From Psychroflexus sp. (GTDB lineage Bacteria; Bacteroidota; Bacteroidia; Flavobacteriales; Flavobacteriaceae), in assembly GCA_007116535.1 (NCBI GenBank), contig SKIG01000195.1, positions 1-7,512 of the forward strand: 7,512 bases of DNA. Reading direction: 5' to 3'. Under the pieces are notes generated by a model. That model saw only the letters and a program-made list of their open reading frames with translations. It was not told the origin of the DNA and ran no database searches. This document shows positions 5,549 through 7,512 of this stretch, one piece after another. The translations under genes and the position numbers were made by a program. Positions within the stretch are counted from its first letter, which is position 1. Every line of letters begins with the position of its first letter.

Positions 5549-7373
5549 AAAACTCAATACTCGAATCGTTATAAATGGTATGCGTATGTGTTTCAAAATC
5601 TTCTGCAGATGCTTTAAAAATGTTTGGCACAAATTTTTGTGGATTCCTATCAATCAGAGGAAACCATGTACTTTGCACTTGTATTTGAAGCTTATGTCCT
5701 TTGCGAAAAGTGTGGTTGATGTCTTGTAACTTGATTTGTACATTGGTTTTTTCGTTGGGTACAAATGCCTTGGGTGCTGAAAAATCTTCTCGGTACTTTC
5801 CTCTCATAACTTCGCTTCTTACCATCATGTGGTAATTGCTTATAGTTAGGTGATCTTGCATTTCTTTTGGTTCATCGTAACCTTCATGCGGATGTACATC
5901 AATAATTTTTACTATCCAATCGGCATCGGTTCCGGTGGTTGAAACATTGAGGTTAGCAAGAATTTCACCTACTAAATGCAAATCTTCTTCCAAAACTTCC
6001 GTTTCATAAACCATCACATCCGGTCTTCTTGCAGCAAATCGCTGATCGTCTGTCATGTATTTTCGTGGTGTAAAGGTCACTCGAATATCTTCAGAATCAG
6101 GCACGGGTTTGTTGATATCGCTTACAAAGGATTGCGAAGTTTCCTCGTTTGGTGTGCTTGATAATGATTGATTTTCATTTAAAAAGTAGGTTAACTTATT
6201 CGCTTCCTTTGGTGGCCAAGACTCAAAACTCTCCCATTCTTTTGTACCTGTATCAAATATGTAAGCTTCAGGAAGTTTCATCTCTCCTTCTCCCTTTAAA
6301 AAATGATTAAAAAAAACTGTTTCAACATCTTTTTGGTATGCTTCGGATAAATTTTCACCGAAGAAAATATTACCCACGGCTTGACGTTCTCTTTTTCTCG
6401 CCCAATCGCCATGACTCCAAGGTCCCATCACTAAAATATTGAAGTTGTCGCTATTTTTTTGTAGGCTTTTGTAAATTTCAAAAGGGCCATATAAATCTTC
6501 CGCATCAAACAACCCGCCGACAGTCATCACCGCAGGCTTCACGTTTTTCATATGTTGCACTAATCCACGAGATTGCCAAAATTCATCGTAATCAGGATGA
6601 TTTTTAAGTTGTTGCCAAAAAACATTGTCTTGTTTGTAGTATTCATCTAAGTTACTCAATGGACCAATATCAAGGAAAAACTGATACGGATCTTTAGTTC
6701 CTATGGAAGGAATTTGGTACCATGATTCCTGAGTTGGTTCGTCTTTCATGTATCCAAAAACAGCAGTTGCAATCCAATAACTCAATAAATATGCTCCGTT
6801 ATGGTGAAAATCATCGAAATAAAAATCGCCGATTGGAGCTTGTGGAGAAGCAGCTTTCAACGCAGGGTGTTCTGACAAAACAGAAAAAGCCGCATAATGT
6901 CCCGGATATGAAATTCCCCATGTACCAACATTTCCATTGTTGTTCGCTACATTTTTCACTAACCAATCGATGGTGTCGTAAGTATCACTTGCTTCATCTG
7001 TTTGCTTTTTCTTTTTGTTGGGTATGTACGCACGCATATTGTCGTAAACACCTTCACTCATCCATCTCCCGCGTACATCTTGATACACAACAATATTCCC
7101 TTCTTTCATTAGATATTCATTGGGACCAATGCTTCGTCTGAATTTATCTTCGCCGTAAGGTCGGCTACTATAAGGAGTTCGATTCAGTAAAATAGGATAT
7201 TTTTTTGATTTGTCTTTTGGTGAGTAAATAGTTGTATGAAGTTTGATTCCATCGCGCATCTTAATTTGCACTTCTTGTTTATCGTAATGCTCACTTACAT
7301 TAAATTCTTCTTGAGCTACACTGAAATTGAAAACGAAAAATAAAATCAAACACAATTTTGAAAAAGTAGACAT
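5535..7373 (-). CDS. Exported S15/CocE-type serine hydrolase, alpha-amino-acid ester hydrolase-like
   Basis: This 612-residue alpha/beta-hydrolase has the X-Pro dipeptidyl-peptidase (S15) fold plus the PepX C-terminal jelly-roll domain (about 430-610). Residues 1-20 form a signal peptide (Lys6, hydrophobic LCLILFFVFNFS, cut near SVA-Q), so it acts in the periplasm or outside; Cys8 is too early and off-motif for a lipobox. The catalytic triad is readable: nucleophile Ser155 in GISYPG, Asp290 in GGLFDAEDLYG and His321 in GPWSHGDW. Tyr68 in NRTPYSS is the likely oxyanion residue. Glu292 and Asp293, with Asp187/Asp188 in YFDDFHHNGAY, match the carboxylate cluster that binds the substrate alpha-ammonium group in alpha-amino-acid ester hydrolases of Acetobacter and Xanthomonas. 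Length also fits that group. Such enzymes cleave alpha-amino-acid esters and beta-lactams with an alpha-amino side chain; annotation pipelines often call them glutaryl-7-ACA acylase. The natural substrate is unknown and peptide turnover is possible. It has no T9SS C-terminal domain and stands alone, 265 bp from the next gene. Confidence 0.9.
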   Translation of the reverse strand: MSTFSKLCLILFFVFNFSVAQEEFNVSEHYDKQEVQIKMRDGIKLHTTIYSPKDKSKKYPILLNRTPYSSRPYGEDKFRRSIGPNEYLMKEGNIVVYQDVRGRWMSEGVYDNMRAYIPNKKKKQTDEASDTYDTIDWLVKNVANNNGNVGTWGISYPGHYAAFSVLSEHPALKAASPQAPIGDFYFDDFHHNGAYLLSYWIATAVFGYMKDEPTQESWYQIPSIGTKDPYQFFLDIGPLSNLDEYYKQDNVFWQQLKNHPDYDEFWQSRGLVQHMKNVKPAVMTVGGLFDAEDLYGPFEIYKSLQKNSDNFNILVMGPWSHGDWARKRERQAVGNIFFGENLSEAYQKDVETVFFNHFLKGEGEMKLPEAYIFDTGTKEWESFESWPPKEANKLTYFLNENQSLSSTPNEETSQSFVSDINKPVPDSEDIRVTFTPRKYMTDDQRFAARRPDVMVYETEVLEEDLHLVGEILANLNVSTTGTDADWIVKIIDVHPHEGYDEPKEMQDHLTISNYHMMVRSEVMRGKYREDFSAPKAFVPNEKTNVQIKLQDINHTFRKGHKLQIQVQSTWFPLIDRNPQKFVPNIFKASAEDFETHTHTIYNDSSIEFSVIK

Positions 7374-7512
7374 AGTTATTTATTTTAGTTAAAATTTGGA
7401 CTCATTTAAAAAGGAAAGGTTTAATTTTTATAAAGCATAAAAATCTAGTCAATAATACAATCCCGAAGGGAAGACATAATTAATAGAAATTGTAAGGTAC
7501 GTATAGATAAAA
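7374..7512. other. Upstream region of the hydrolase gene, no gene seen
   Basis: This A+T-rich leader should carry the minus-strand promoter of the hydrolase. I could not find a clean Bacteroidota promoter (TTG, then TAnnTTTG); minus-strand TATTGACTAGATTTTT around 7443-7458 is only a near match. A short C3/G3 hairpin, TCCCGAAGGGA at 7461-7471, is the only structure. Whether the 3' end of another gene lies here cannot be told from the window. Confidence 0.3.

Noticed and set aside
6722..7141. 139-codon plus-strand open frame inside the hydrolase gene
   Set aside because: It is antisense to a gene with a clear catalytic triad, has no recognisable domain, and has a Cys/His-rich composition typical of a shadow frame.
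7461..7471. TCCCGAAGGGA hairpin as a terminator or regulator of the hydrolase
   Set aside because: The stem is 4 bp with a 3 nt loop and no T-run; too short to support a function.

Overview
The window is A+T-rich chromosomal DNA that looks like a member of the Bacteroidota, most likely Flavobacteriaceae. The evidence is the low G+C, starts preceded by A/T-rich leaders with no Shine-Dalgarno sequence, and the protein types present, such as an RDD protein with a C-terminal cytosolic extension and an exported alpha-amino-acid ester hydrolase-like S15 enzyme. I cannot name a genus. Seven protein genes occupy most of the window. I saw no tRNA, rRNA, CRISPR array, insertion sequence, phage gene or riboswitch.

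Left part, plus strand (1-1545): the 3' part of a tenA-like aminopyrimidine hydrolase gene enters from the left edge. It is followed after 126 bp by thiD, the HMP/HMP-P kinase. Together they form a pyrimidine arm of thiamin synthesis and salvage: TenA would release HMP from degraded thiamin, and ThiD would phosphorylate it twice. The gap between them holds a C-run/G-run inverted repeat.

Middle and right part, minus strand (1572-7373): read in transcription order there is an exported S15/CocE-type serine hydrolase, a 265 bp gap, an RDD membrane protein, a TRIC/UPF0126 membrane protein only 3 bp downstream, dihydrolipoyl dehydrogenase (lpd), and a SpoU/TrmH-family RNA 2'-O-methyltransferase that converges on thiD. 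A strong intrinsic terminator separates lpd from the methyltransferase and ends about 10 bp before the methyltransferase start codon.

The genes are mostly core metabolism and housekeeping, and I found no convincing new multi-gene system. The points most worth a second look are the terminator directly against the methyltransferase start, the hydrolase's carboxylate cluster that points to alpha-amino-ester or beta-lactam substrates, the 5270-5534 gap with a start-less coding-like stretch and small repeats, and the RDD/TRIC pair.
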